From Flavobacterium subsaxonicum WB 4.1-42 = DSM 21790 (GTDB taxonomy: Bacteria > Bacteroidota > Bacteroidia > Flavobacteriales > Flavobacteriaceae), in the NCBI RefSeq assembly GCF_000422725.1, contig NZ_AUGP01000029.1, positions 1 to 64,000 of the forward strand: a stretch of 64,000 nucleotides of DNA, read 5' to 3'. How positions within the stretch are numbered: the first letter of the stretch is position 1; each line of letters starts with the position of its first letter. Under the pieces are notes generated by a model. It was given only the letters and a program-made list of their open reading frames with translations, had not been told where the DNA came from and ran no database searches. Positions 20,911-28,919 of the stretch are shown here, in pieces. A program made the position numbers and the translations under genes.

Positions 20911-22530
20911 TCATGCTTCTGCTTTGGCAGCCAGCGCAATAGCGGTATCTGCCTGTACGTGGGCGGCATTGGCACGACCACTTGGGTCGGTGTTTGCCTG
21001 CCATTTTGGTATCCATTTTCTAACGGTTTGCGCAGCACTAACCTGCGGAAAATGTTTAAAGAAAATACTCCTGTAAAAGTAAGCCTCTTTAGTTGCCGGG
21101 GTGTTGTACGGAAAACGTTCTGCCGCTGCATCCATCTCATCATCAGTTACCTGCGCGGCGCAATACTCTATAAGGGTATCTATCCAGTTGTACCCCACCC
21201 CATCGCTAAATTGTTCTTTTTGCCTCCACAGCACCTCATCGGGCAGGTAGGGTGTTTCGGGCGTATCAAAGGCTTTGCGCAGAATGTATTTCTCTACGCC
21301 GCCGTATGTTTTGGGTTGTTTTTCTTCGGGTTTAATTTTAATGGCCATCTCTAAAAAGGCCTTGTCTAAAAATGGCACACGCGCCTCAAGTCCGTGAGCC
21401 ATAGTGCTTTTGTCAGCCCTTAGCAGGTCGGCAGTAAAGAGTTTCTGCACCCTTTCGATGGTTTCTTTATGAAATTCTGCCGATGACGGCGCATTCCTAA
21501 AATACAAGTAGCCTCCAAATATCTCATCGGCACCTTCGCCGCTCAGCACTACCTTAATTCCCATATCGGTAATGGCCTTGCTCAAAAAGTACATTGGCGT
21601 GCTTGCCCTAATCGAGGTAACATCATAAGTCTCTAAATGCCAGATCAATTTATCCAATATTTCGATACCCTGCTCTATGGTAAAGTGTATTTCGTGGTGC
21701 TCTGTGCCTAAAAATTCGGCTACTTTACGGGCAGCAACAGCATCGGGCGCCAGGGCATCAAGGCCTATGGAGAACGAATGCAGCGTTTGCCCCGTACCCG
21801 CCATTAGCCTTGCGGCGATAGACGATGTAAGCGACGAGTCCAGACCTCCCGACAGCAGCACCCCAATGGGCACATCGCTCATAAGGCGTTTTTCTACCGC
21901 CTGTGTAAGTGATTGGCGAATAGCCTCATAGCTAACCTCATCTACCCCTTTAGAGGCGTCTTCCCACTGTGGTCTGTAGTATTTTACAAAGCCGGTTTTA
22001 GGCGTATAGTAATGCCCCGGCGGGAAGGTTGAGAACGTTTTGCACTGATCTGCAATGGCTTTCATTTCTGATGCAAAGTACACCCTACCCCTTTCGTCCA
22101 GTCCGTAGTATAACGGCTTGACACCCAGCGGATCGCGGCCGGCAATAAAGTCGTCGCCATCTATTACCACAAAGGCAAAAATACCATCTAACATATCGCA
22201 AAAATCAGTACCAAACTCCTCATAAAGATGTACAATAACCTCAGAATCAGACGTTGTCCTGAATGTGTGGCTTTTTAGCACGGTATCGCGAAGCTTCTGG
22301 TGGTTGTATATCTCGCCATTGTGTATCATCCAGGCATCTTTAGTACCCTGAATTGGCTGTTTACCAGTGTGTAAGTCTACTATAGACAAACGCTCATGGC
22401 TTAATATATGCCCTTTTTCTGTTACATGAAGGTCGCTTTCGTCAGGGCCGCGGTGCGACATCCTTTTAGAAAGCTGCTTTACTAATGCTTCGTCTTTTCC
22501 TTTACCTATTATTGCTAAAATGCCACACAT
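20911..22530 (-). CDS. asnB: Asparagine synthase (glutamine-hydrolysing)
   Basis: Makes asparagine from aspartate, ATP and glutamine. The N-terminal Ntn glutaminase domain starts with the nucleophile C2 (MCGILAIIGKG), with the R/N/G binding features at RLSIVDLHTG (47-56) and NGEIYN (71-76). The synthetase domain has the PP-loop SGGLDSS at 227-233, SGEGADEIFGGYLYF, and GLEARVPFLDKAFLE. Its 539 residues are slightly short of the E. coli enzyme, typical for this type. The C-terminus is Ala-rich. An upstream CAACTTTG at 22588-22595 is one base off the -7 consensus and would give a leader of about 55 nt. Confidence 0.96.
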   Translation of the reverse strand: MCGILAIIGKGKDEALVKQLSKRMSHRGPDESDLHVTEKGHILSHERLSIVDLHTGKQPIQGTKDAWMIHNGEIYNHQKLRDTVLKSHTFRTTSDSEVIVHLYEEFGTDFCDMLDGIFAFVVIDGDDFIAGRDPLGVKPLYYGLDERGRVYFASEMKAIADQCKTFSTFPPGHYYTPKTGFVKYYRPQWEDASKGVDEVSYEAIRQSLTQAVEKRLMSDVPIGVLLSGGLDSSLTSSIAARLMAGTGQTLHSFSIGLDALAPDAVAARKVAEFLGTEHHEIHFTIEQGIEILDKLIWHLETYDVTSIRASTPMYFLSKAITDMGIKVVLSGEGADEIFGGYLYFRNAPSSAEFHKETIERVQKLFTADLLRADKSTMAHGLEARVPFLDKAFLEMAIKIKPEEKQPKTYGGVEKYILRKAFDTPETPYLPDEVLWRQKEQFSDGVGYNWIDTLIEYCAAQVTDDEMDAAAERFPYNTPATKEAYFYRSIFFKHFPQVSAAQTVRKWIPKWQANTDPSGRANAAHVQADTAIALAAKAEA

Positions 22531-22773
22531 ACCGTATCTTGTTTAAGTTGGATGTTAAAAACAGTTATTTAGTTATTTTCAACAAGACAAAGTTGCATTT
22601 TAAGTTTCATTTATAAAACACAAACACACAATATAGTTACATATTGAAACTAAAAACCTAAATAAAACCAATTTTTAAAACTTTAAGGACTGAAAATTTA
22701 TCCATTAAATTACAATCTCTTTTTTGGGTACAAATATTTCAAAGTATATTTACCGAACTTATTTAATAAATAG

Positions 22774-23514
22774 ATGGTTAATTCTAAAAAAGTAATTGTT
22801 GTTTTACCGGCCTATAATGCGGCTAAAACACTGATTAAGACCTATAACGAGATTCCGTTTGACATTGTAGACGATGTTATATTGGTAGACGACAACAGCC
22901 CCGACGAGACCTACACACTTGCCAAACAAATTGGCATTCAGCATGTTATAAAGCACGACAAGAATCTTGGCTACGGGGGCAACCAAAAAAGCTGCTATAA
23001 TAAAGCTATGGAGCTTGGCGCCGATATAATTATTATGCTACACCCTGATTACCAGTACACTCCAAAGCTAATACACTCTATGGTGTACCTTATTGCCAAC
23101 GATGTTTACCCTGTAGTTATAGGGTCTCGCATACTGGGCAAAGGCGCCCGCAAAGGTGGTATGCCGCTGTATAAGTATATTGCCAACCGCATACTTACGC
23201 TATCGCAAAATATATTAATGAACCAGAAACTATCTGAGTATCACACAGGTTACAGATCATACTCTAAAGAAGTGCTGGCCACCATTAACTACAATAATAA
23301 CTCTGACGACTTTGTTTTTGACAACCAATTTTTAGCCCAGATTTTTTCTAAAGGCTTTGAGGTAGCGGAGATTACGTGCCCAACCAAGTACTTTGAAGAG
23401 GCATCATCCATTAACTTTAGCCGCAGCATGAAGTATGGTTTTGGGGTGCTGGGCACCTCTTTTGCCTACTTTTTTCATCATAACACGTTTATAAAGTCAC
23501 CTCTTTTTAAATAA
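22774..23514 (+). CDS. Family 2 glycosyltransferase, DPM1/polyprenyl-phosphate sugar synthase type
   Basis: A 246-residue GT-A enzyme with the layout of dolichyl/undecaprenyl-phosphate mannose or glucose synthases. The nucleotide-binding VVLPAYNAAKTL is at the N-terminus. ILVDDNSPDETY is the first Asp motif, and MLHPDYQY stands in place of the usual DADLQ metal motif. GSRILGKGARKGGMP and EYHTGYRSYSKEVL follow. There is no C-terminal membrane anchor. It overlaps the next gene by one base (TAATG). Because that gene encodes a GT-C-like membrane protein, I infer a pair: this enzyme charges a polyprenyl carrier and the membrane protein uses the lipid-linked sugar. TATATTTA at 22745-22752 may be the -7 element. 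Confidence 0.88.
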   Translation: MVNSKKVIVVLPAYNAAKTLIKTYNEIPFDIVDDVILVDDNSPDETYTLAKQIGIQHVIKHDKNLGYGGNQKSCYNKAMELGADIIIMLHPDYQYTPKLIHSMVYLIANDVYPVVIGSRILGKGARKGGMPLYKYIANRILTLSQNILMNQKLSEYHTGYRSYSKEVLATINYNNNSDDFVFDNQFLAQIFSKGFEVAEITCPTKYFEEASSINFSRSMKYGFGVLGTSFAYFFHHNTFIKSPLFK

Positions 23515-24650
23515 TGAAAAGCTTTTCTACCCCACTTAAAAGAACATTAAGCCTGGCTATATTCTTGTTTATCAACCTTTTGTTTGCTTACAAATACATT
23601 AGCCGCGTAACAGAGTATGCCCTGCCAATAGCTATGGCAATAGCACTGGCCGGATTTTTTATGTGGAAAAAGAAAGACTCACTTACCCGATTTACCAGCT
23701 ATCTGCCTTACGCTGATATAGTTATACTAATCTTATTTACTTTAACATGTGCCTTTGTGTTTAAAAAGATACCTGTAGAAAGCCTTAACGTAGACCGCTG
23801 GAGTGTTATAAGCTCTTTTTGGGATAACTACTTCAACAACAAGTATGTATACTTTGCAAAATCGAACATGGGCAACCCCCCGGGGCCCATGCCGTTTTAT
23901 TATATAGTGGCACTGCCCTTTTATCTTGTGGGCGAATTAGGCTATTTTTCGCTTTTAGGGCTATTCATTTTTTATATAATACTAAAATACAGCAGTATAC
24001 AAAAACAAAATATAACCATCATCTTACTGTTATTAACCACATCGACTGCCTTTTTGTGGGAGGTAGCCTGCCGTAGCAACCTGTTTGTTAATGGTACACT
24101 GGTGCTGGCTTCAATGATTTATTTCGTTAAAAAACAACAACTTAGCAGCTACTGGCACTACGTAATTTCAGGCATATTGGTGGGGCTGTGCATGTCTACC
24201 CGAAACGTTTACGCTATACCCTACCTGATTTTATTTCTGTATTACCTTAAAATAAAGCAGGTTAGCTTTATAAACCTGGTTGTTATGGGGTGTATTGCCG
24301 TTGCGGTAATTGCGCTTACTTTTGTGCCTTTTGTTATTGGTTATGTAGAAGAATTTAAGGTTATGAACCCATTTATTGTACAGGGCTCTTTCCTGCTTCC
24401 TTTTGCGTATACCCTTGTGTTTATTGGACTTTCGGCGCTATGCCCGCTCTTGTGCCGCGATAAAAACGACGTGTTTTTTTATAGCGGACTCATCTTATTT
24501 CTGGTAATTGCCTTTTACTTTATGTACCATATTGTAAAATCAGATTTTGCCAGGGCTTTTCACGATAGCCTGGCAGATAATTCTTACTTTATACTGTGCC
24601 TGCCGTTTTTACTGTACTACCTTGCAAAAACATCGGGAGAGGCAAAATAA
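23514..24650 (+). CDS. Multi-spanning membrane protein, GT-C glycosyltransferase-like
   Basis: A 378-residue protein with about ten hydrophobic helices. Between the second and third helices a periplasmic loop holds an acidic residue (SLNVDRWSVISSFWDN, Asp near 94) and the loop NMGNPPGPMPFYY. These resemble the catalytic and Pro-rich loops of lipid-sugar-dependent GT-C enzymes. No definite family can be assigned by eye. Its ATG overlaps the stop of the DPM1-like gene, which supports a role as acceptor-side transferase using polyprenyl-phosphate sugar, possibly for glycoprotein or glycan modification. Confidence 0.72.
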   Translation: MKSFSTPLKRTLSLAIFLFINLLFAYKYISRVTEYALPIAMAIALAGFFMWKKKDSLTRFTSYLPYADIVILILFTLTCAFVFKKIPVESLNVDRWSVISSFWDNYFNNKYVYFAKSNMGNPPGPMPFYYIVALPFYLVGELGYFSLLGLFIFYIILKYSSIQKQNITIILLLLTTSTAFLWEVACRSNLFVNGTLVLASMIYFVKKQQLSSYWHYVISGILVGLCMSTRNVYAIPYLILFLYYLKIKQVSFINLVVMGCIAVAVIALTFVPFVIGYVEEFKVMNPFIVQGSFLLPFAYTLVFIGLSALCPLLCRDKNDVFFYSGLILFLVIAFYFMYHIVKSDFARAFHDSLADNSYFILCLPFLLYYLAKTSGEAK

Positions 24651-24743
24651 GGCTTAATATTTCACTTTTGGATTTTAAGATCGATAGCGGTTTTGAGATT
24701 GTTTAGAGGTAAATTCTATATCAAAACTTCAAAATAATTATAC

Positions 24744-24816
24744 AAAATATACCAATCGGTATATTTTTTAAAAGCAAAGAACCCGAAAATCAAAAATATA
24801 CCGATTGGTATATTTT
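24744..24816. repeat. Pair of 24-bp palindromes, exact reverse complements of each other (TetR-operator-like)
   Basis: Copy 1 at 24744-24767 reads AAAATATACC-AATC-GGTATATTTT and copy 2 at 24793-24816 reads AAAATATACC-GATT-GGTATATTTT. Each has 10-bp arms. Copy 2 is exactly copy 1 reverse-complemented, and their starts are 49 bp apart. The TATACC(n4)GGTATA core looks like operators of TetR/AcrR-family repressors, but no regulator gene lies nearby and both flanking genes end here. Alternatively each may act as an AT-rich terminator hairpin. Confidence 0.6.
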
Positions 24817-24914
24817 TAGCTCACAGGTTGAAAAATTTTTTGAATTGAATTTGAGTTTTATCCGATATGCTGAACCAAATATTTTGTGCTGTTTACAGCT
24901 TAAAATTATACCTG

Positions 24915-26399
24915 CTAATTTTCGGAGTAAAAGGCATCATCATTATCAATAAGCCCTTTGCATAATACCTTAGGAAGCGATGCTATTGCCTTATTAAGTA
25001 AACCCTTGTTACGGGCACGTTCGGCACCATCTTCAATGCAATAATTGTAGTTAGCAAACGCGTAGCACATGCGTATACGATTATGGATGTCTAACTCAGG
25101 GTCCTGTATCATAAACAGAAGCCTTGCAGCGATATTTTGCCGGTCTTTAACTTCAGATAGTATTTTGCCAATATCGTTTATATTGCCGTAGTAATGGCTT
25201 TCGGTTGCCTCATTTATTTTTAGGCACATGCCAATAAGCAAATCGCCGGTATTTATGCCCAGCGTTTCCAGCTCTTTTACATAGGTGTGCCTGCCAGTTT
25301 TGCGTTCATCGGTAGTAGTGGGGTATCCAAAGTCAGTATCAATTATATACAGGTGCGCGCACATAAACACATGCCAATTAGCCACCTGTGCTGCCAGTAC
25401 GGCTATATCCCTAATATGCAGGCGGGGCACAAGGCTAACACGGGGGGCACCAAAAATACGGCGGCTCCTTTTATAATCAAGGGCTGTTTGTTTACTGTAG
25501 TAACGCCATATATAATCTTCAAAATCGCTATCGGTAGTACCTTTGGGCGTGTTATTGTATGCCTCGGCAAGCAGTTTTTTAAATTTACTATCGGCTGCAT
25601 ACAGCTTATCGGCCTGTAGCCACTTATCGTTCTGCCAGGTACTCCACCTCATAAAATATTCCTGACTGCCCTCATAACGCCCCTGGTCGGGCTGGCCGAG
25701 CCTGGCGTTGGCATAATCTAAAAAGGCGGTCATCTCTACACCCGGCTCATCCAAAAATTCTACATCATACCTTTTTGCATCGTTATAATACACATTATTG
25801 TCGCCTACAAAGTATTCTGAATAGTGCACAAGCCGTGCATAGCTACTTTTTAAAGGCATCAATTCAAGAGGGTTAGTAATATAGCAGGCCTCGATATTTT
25901 GAGTAGTACTGTCTGCATTAGCGTAATAAGTATACAGCCAACTGCTTTTTACGCTCTTATTATTGGTGTTTTTTTCTGCCTGAAAATGAATTTTAGTGCT
26001 AACCGGGCTACCCTGATCTTCTTTGCTAATGGCAAATATTTTCTGTTTTTTATAATTTGTATACGTATTGCGTGTGGCATACATGCTATCCAATACATAT
26101 AAATGCGGGTATTTTGCCCTTATCTCGGCATAGCCCAAACCGGCATCTATATCCTTTTTAATGCTTATCGACTGCCTGCCGTTAGCGGCTATATAAACAT
26201 AATAGCCTTGCGGCACAGCATTGTAAGTGGCAGTGGGCTGGTTTTGAAATTGCACTTGTAAAGAATCGGCAATGTGTTTTAGCGTTGCAAGCGCAGCATC
26301 GGGATAAAGTAGCCCGTTTGGGTTGTGACCAATGGTGCCCGATTGCCCTAACATAAGGTGACTGATGAGAAGTAGTAAGAATACGTAAACCTTTTTCAT
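24915..26399 (-). CDS. Exported protein of unknown function
   Basis: A 494-residue protein with a Sec signal peptide (MKKVYVFLLLLISHLMLG, then QSG). No sorting domain or membrane helix follows, so it is probably periplasmic or outer-membrane associated. Visible features are a YTYYANADSTTQNIEACYI strand region at about 155-180, several Trp/Tyr-rich segments (YFMRWSTWQNDKWLQADKLY), RHTYVKELETLGINTGDLLIG, and a C-terminal helical part with CYAFANYNYCIEDGAERARNKG. I do not recognise the family. It starts 26 bp after the Gre-type gene on the same strand and may be co-transcribed with it. Confidence 0.8.
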   Translation of the reverse strand: MKKVYVFLLLLISHLMLGQSGTIGHNPNGLLYPDAALATLKHIADSLQVQFQNQPTATYNAVPQGYYVYIAANGRQSISIKKDIDAGLGYAEIRAKYPHLYVLDSMYATRNTYTNYKKQKIFAISKEDQGSPVSTKIHFQAEKNTNNKSVKSSWLYTYYANADSTTQNIEACYITNPLELMPLKSSYARLVHYSEYFVGDNNVYYNDAKRYDVEFLDEPGVEMTAFLDYANARLGQPDQGRYEGSQEYFMRWSTWQNDKWLQADKLYAADSKFKKLLAEAYNNTPKGTTDSDFEDYIWRYYSKQTALDYKRSRRIFGAPRVSLVPRLHIRDIAVLAAQVANWHVFMCAHLYIIDTDFGYPTTTDERKTGRHTYVKELETLGINTGDLLIGMCLKINEATESHYYGNINDIGKILSEVKDRQNIAARLLFMIQDPELDIHNRIRMCYAFANYNYCIEDGAERARNKGLLNKAIASLPKVLCKGLIDNDDAFYSEN

Positions 26400-26425
26400 A
26401 CTTCCAAATGTAAGAAAATCAGGCG

Positions 26426-26875
26426 TTACTCTATTTCCTGAACCAAATATTTGGTGCCGTTTACCTCAAATGTGCTGCCTACTTGCATGCCCATCATTTT
26501 TTGGCCTAAGGGCGATTGTGGCGACAGTGCAATTACACTTTTGCCTTCTATAGTAATTTTAGGTAGTGCCGCGCTTACAAACAGTAACAGTCCGTTGGCA
26601 GTTACGAGGCTGCCCAGCGAAATTTTGACCGAGGTTATATCGGGGTTTATCTTTTCCAGCACCGATTTTTGTTCTATAAACTCGCCTATTTTGTGGTTCA
26701 GCTTTTCCTGCTCCAGGTGCATCATAGACAGCGCCGTTTCGTGCTTGTCTCCCGCCGAACCCTTAGCATCGTTAGAAGCATCCTCTGTAAGGGCCGCTAT
26801 CATATCTTTAAAGGCATCTATGCGGTCGTCTACCTGCTGCTGGTAGTAGGCAAGTATTTGGTGTTTTAAATTCAT
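26426..26875 (-). CDS. GreA/GreB C-terminal-domain protein
   Basis: A 149-residue protein in two parts. Residues 1-75 form a helical, charged stretch (QQQVDDRIDAFKDMIAALTEDASNDAKGSAGDKHETA...EQEKLNHKI). Residues 80-149 match the GreA/GreB FKBP-like C-terminal domain (VSLGSLVTANG-type start, SPQSPLGQKMMGMQVGSTFEVNG, YLVQEIE). The first part could replace the coiled-coil finger of Gre factors, which rescue backtracked RNA polymerase; the two acidic tip residues of GreA are not obvious. Homologues are sometimes labelled 3-oxoacyl-ACP synthase in databases, which this sequence does not support. Confidence 0.8.
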   Translation of the reverse strand: MNLKHQILAYYQQQVDDRIDAFKDMIAALTEDASNDAKGSAGDKHETALSMMHLEQEKLNHKIGEFIEQKSVLEKINPDITSVKISLGSLVTANGLLLFVSAALPKITIEGKSVIALSPQSPLGQKMMGMQVGSTFEVNGTKYLVQEIE

Positions 26876-27137
26876 TGAAAAATTTAAAGATTGAAGGATT
26901 TAAAATTTAAGGATCTGAGGATTGAAAGACCGTAAATTTAAAGAATATAATGGATTTTCGAATTTTTAAATCCTTCAATTTTAAATAAAAAAATCTCCAT
27001 TTAAAGCTGCGAACAACTAATAAATGAAGATTTTTTATGGCGACTCAATGAATTTTTAAAATCATTAAATCTATTATTTTAAGCAATTAGGACCTACAGA
27101 ATTTTTAAATCTTTCAATCCTTCAATTTTTAAATCTC
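26876..27137. repeat. AT-rich spacer with four copies of an AATTTTTAAATC-type motif
   Basis: The motif AATTTTTAAATCCTTCAAT or close variants occurs around 26961-26980, 27051-27070, 27100-27118 and 27122-27137. An inverted version (GATTGAAGGATTTAAAATT) is at about 26889. Simple decayed repeats of this kind are common in flavobacterial spacers. A terminator hairpin is embedded at 26988-27036. Confidence 0.5.
26988..27036 (-). terminator. Terminator downstream of the receptor-like barrel gene
   Basis: AAAAATCTCCATTT (ending 27002) pairs with AAATGAAGATTTTT (27022-27036) with a 19-nt loop, and a T7 run follows on the - strand. It lies about 100 bp after the stop at 27138. Confidence 0.65.
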
Positions 27138-28907
27138 TTAGAAATTAAACTTATACGATGCGCCCAGCAAGAACTGGAAGCCCTGCACCGGGTAGTTTAC
27201 CCATTTTTGATAATCCTGGTTGGCTATGTTGTTTAGCCTTAAGAAACCTGTAAGGCGCTCGTTGTATTTGTAACCCACGTGGGCATTAACATCAAAATAG
27301 CTGTCAAGGCTAACGGTTTGGCCTGCCGGCAATACCGTACTTGGTGCCGGTGGAAATACCGACTCGCTTACAAACGTAATATCCTTACGCTCGCCTACAA
27401 AAAAGATATTGGTGCCTGCATACCACTTCTCGGTAATGTTTACGTCCAGGTTGGCACCCACCTTAATGGTTGGCAGGTTCCATGCTTCGGCCTGGTCTGT
27501 AGTGTAGCTGTTAAACGTACCGTTGATGCCAAAAGATACCGTTTTAGAAAAATCGGCTTTAAGCTCTCCAAAAAAGCTGATGGTTTTAAGATCGTCATAC
27601 ACCACCCCAAACGAGTTACCGTACTGGTAGTTGTTTAAAGGCGCTAAAGCATCGGCATTAATGCCGGGAATGGTGCTTAAAAAGAACGCACGGTTATCTT
27701 CGGCCATGTACGACCCGCGAATGTTGTACGACACACTGCTTGCCAGTTTGCCCTTTAAGCCCACGTAAATATCGTACTGCTGGCTGGTTGGCGTTATAAA
27801 CAGGTTAGGAGACACAAATGGGTTTTGCGTAACAAAATCGGCGTACGAGTTTTGTTTCATGGCACCCTCGGCACCGGCATACGCCACCATAAGGTCGCCC
27901 ACCACTTTGTAGGATGCTTTTACTTGTGGATAGATATTGATCTTATTATCGCTTTCGCCCTCTATTTTGCTCATAGTATAAAACACACCTGCACCCAACT
28001 GAACCGAAAGGTCGTCTTTTTGATACAGCAGGCTTGGCTGCACACCCACGTTAAAGTTGCTGTATTCTATGGGTGTAGGGGTATCATCGCCCATAGTGCC
28101 ACCCACATAATCGGCCACAAAATCTACCTTAATTTTTTCTTCGGCAACAGCCACATCAAAAGACGGGGTTACAAAAAAGCGGTTCTCGGCAGAGCCATAC
28201 CCATCCCAAAAACGCTTGTACTGTATTTGCGCATCGTGAAAAAAGCTCTCTTTAGTGCTTATCTTTCCGCCAATATAGGCCGTGTTATAGGTTTGCTTCG
28301 GGTCAATACTATTTACCGTTTCCTGTGCGAAAGTGGTATACTCTAACGGAAGCCCGTACCAGTTGTACGCCTGGTTCTGGTAACCAAGATCTGTACTCCA
28401 GGTAAACTTTTGCTGGCGGTTGCCGTACGTAAGGTCTATAGCCGTGTTGCTGTATTTGTCATTTAAAATAACATCTTCTATACCACCCTGGCTAGACATG
28501 TGGCGAAGCATACCGCCCACATACTCTGTACTGCTAAGGTTCTCGGTAATAAAAAGTTCGGCGTTAACCGTACCGTAATTACCCATGCCCAGCGTAGCGT
28601 AGTTATTAAACAGCTTTTCGCGTTTTTCTTTATCTACCGCGGCGGCCTTGCCTTTTGCCGGGGCAAAGGTAGAGGCTACCGGAAACGAGAAGATGTTGTA
28701 CTTAATTTCCTCTTTCTGTATCTCTTTCTCGTCTTCTATAACGGGGGTTTCTTTAACTTTAAAAGCATCAGATATGGTGGGGGTATAAGGCTTTACAACG
28801 TTTACCACCTCTGTGCCTATATTCTCGTCCTTTTTTTGTGCATAAGCGCCCTGCAGGCCTGCAAATGCAGCAATTATGGCTATTTTATATTGAAATTTGA
28901 TCTTCAT
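27138..28907 (-). CDS. TonB-dependent-receptor-like outer-membrane barrel without plug
   Basis: A 589-residue outer-membrane protein: signal peptide (MKIKFQYKIAIIAAFAGLQGAYAQ), then a short acidic N-terminus (VVNVVKPYTPTISDAF ... EKEIQKEEIKYNIFSFPVAS). After that come many amphipathic strands to a terminal aromatic residue (LLGASYKFNF). There is no recognisable plug domain or carboxypeptidase-like domain, so it is a receptor-type barrel lacking the usual gate. VVKPYTPTISDAFK is a segment I associate with this Bacteroidota family. It begins 12 bp after a 1,004-residue TPR protein, and the two almost certainly form an operon and may work together in the periplasm/outer membrane. Substrate unknown. 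Confidence 0.85.
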   Translation of the reverse strand: MKIKFQYKIAIIAAFAGLQGAYAQKKDENIGTEVVNVVKPYTPTISDAFKVKETPVIEDEKEIQKEEIKYNIFSFPVASTFAPAKGKAAAVDKEKREKLFNNYATLGMGNYGTVNAELFITENLSSTEYVGGMLRHMSSQGGIEDVILNDKYSNTAIDLTYGNRQQKFTWSTDLGYQNQAYNWYGLPLEYTTFAQETVNSIDPKQTYNTAYIGGKISTKESFFHDAQIQYKRFWDGYGSAENRFFVTPSFDVAVAEEKIKVDFVADYVGGTMGDDTPTPIEYSNFNVGVQPSLLYQKDDLSVQLGAGVFYTMSKIEGESDNKINIYPQVKASYKVVGDLMVAYAGAEGAMKQNSYADFVTQNPFVSPNLFITPTSQQYDIYVGLKGKLASSVSYNIRGSYMAEDNRAFFLSTIPGINADALAPLNNYQYGNSFGVVYDDLKTISFFGELKADFSKTVSFGINGTFNSYTTDQAEAWNLPTIKVGANLDVNITEKWYAGTNIFFVGERKDITFVSESVFPPAPSTVLPAGQTVSLDSYFDVNAHVGYKYNERLTGFLRLNNIANQDYQKWVNYPVQGFQFLLGASYKFNF

Positions 28908-28919
28908 GGCGTGTCTTAA

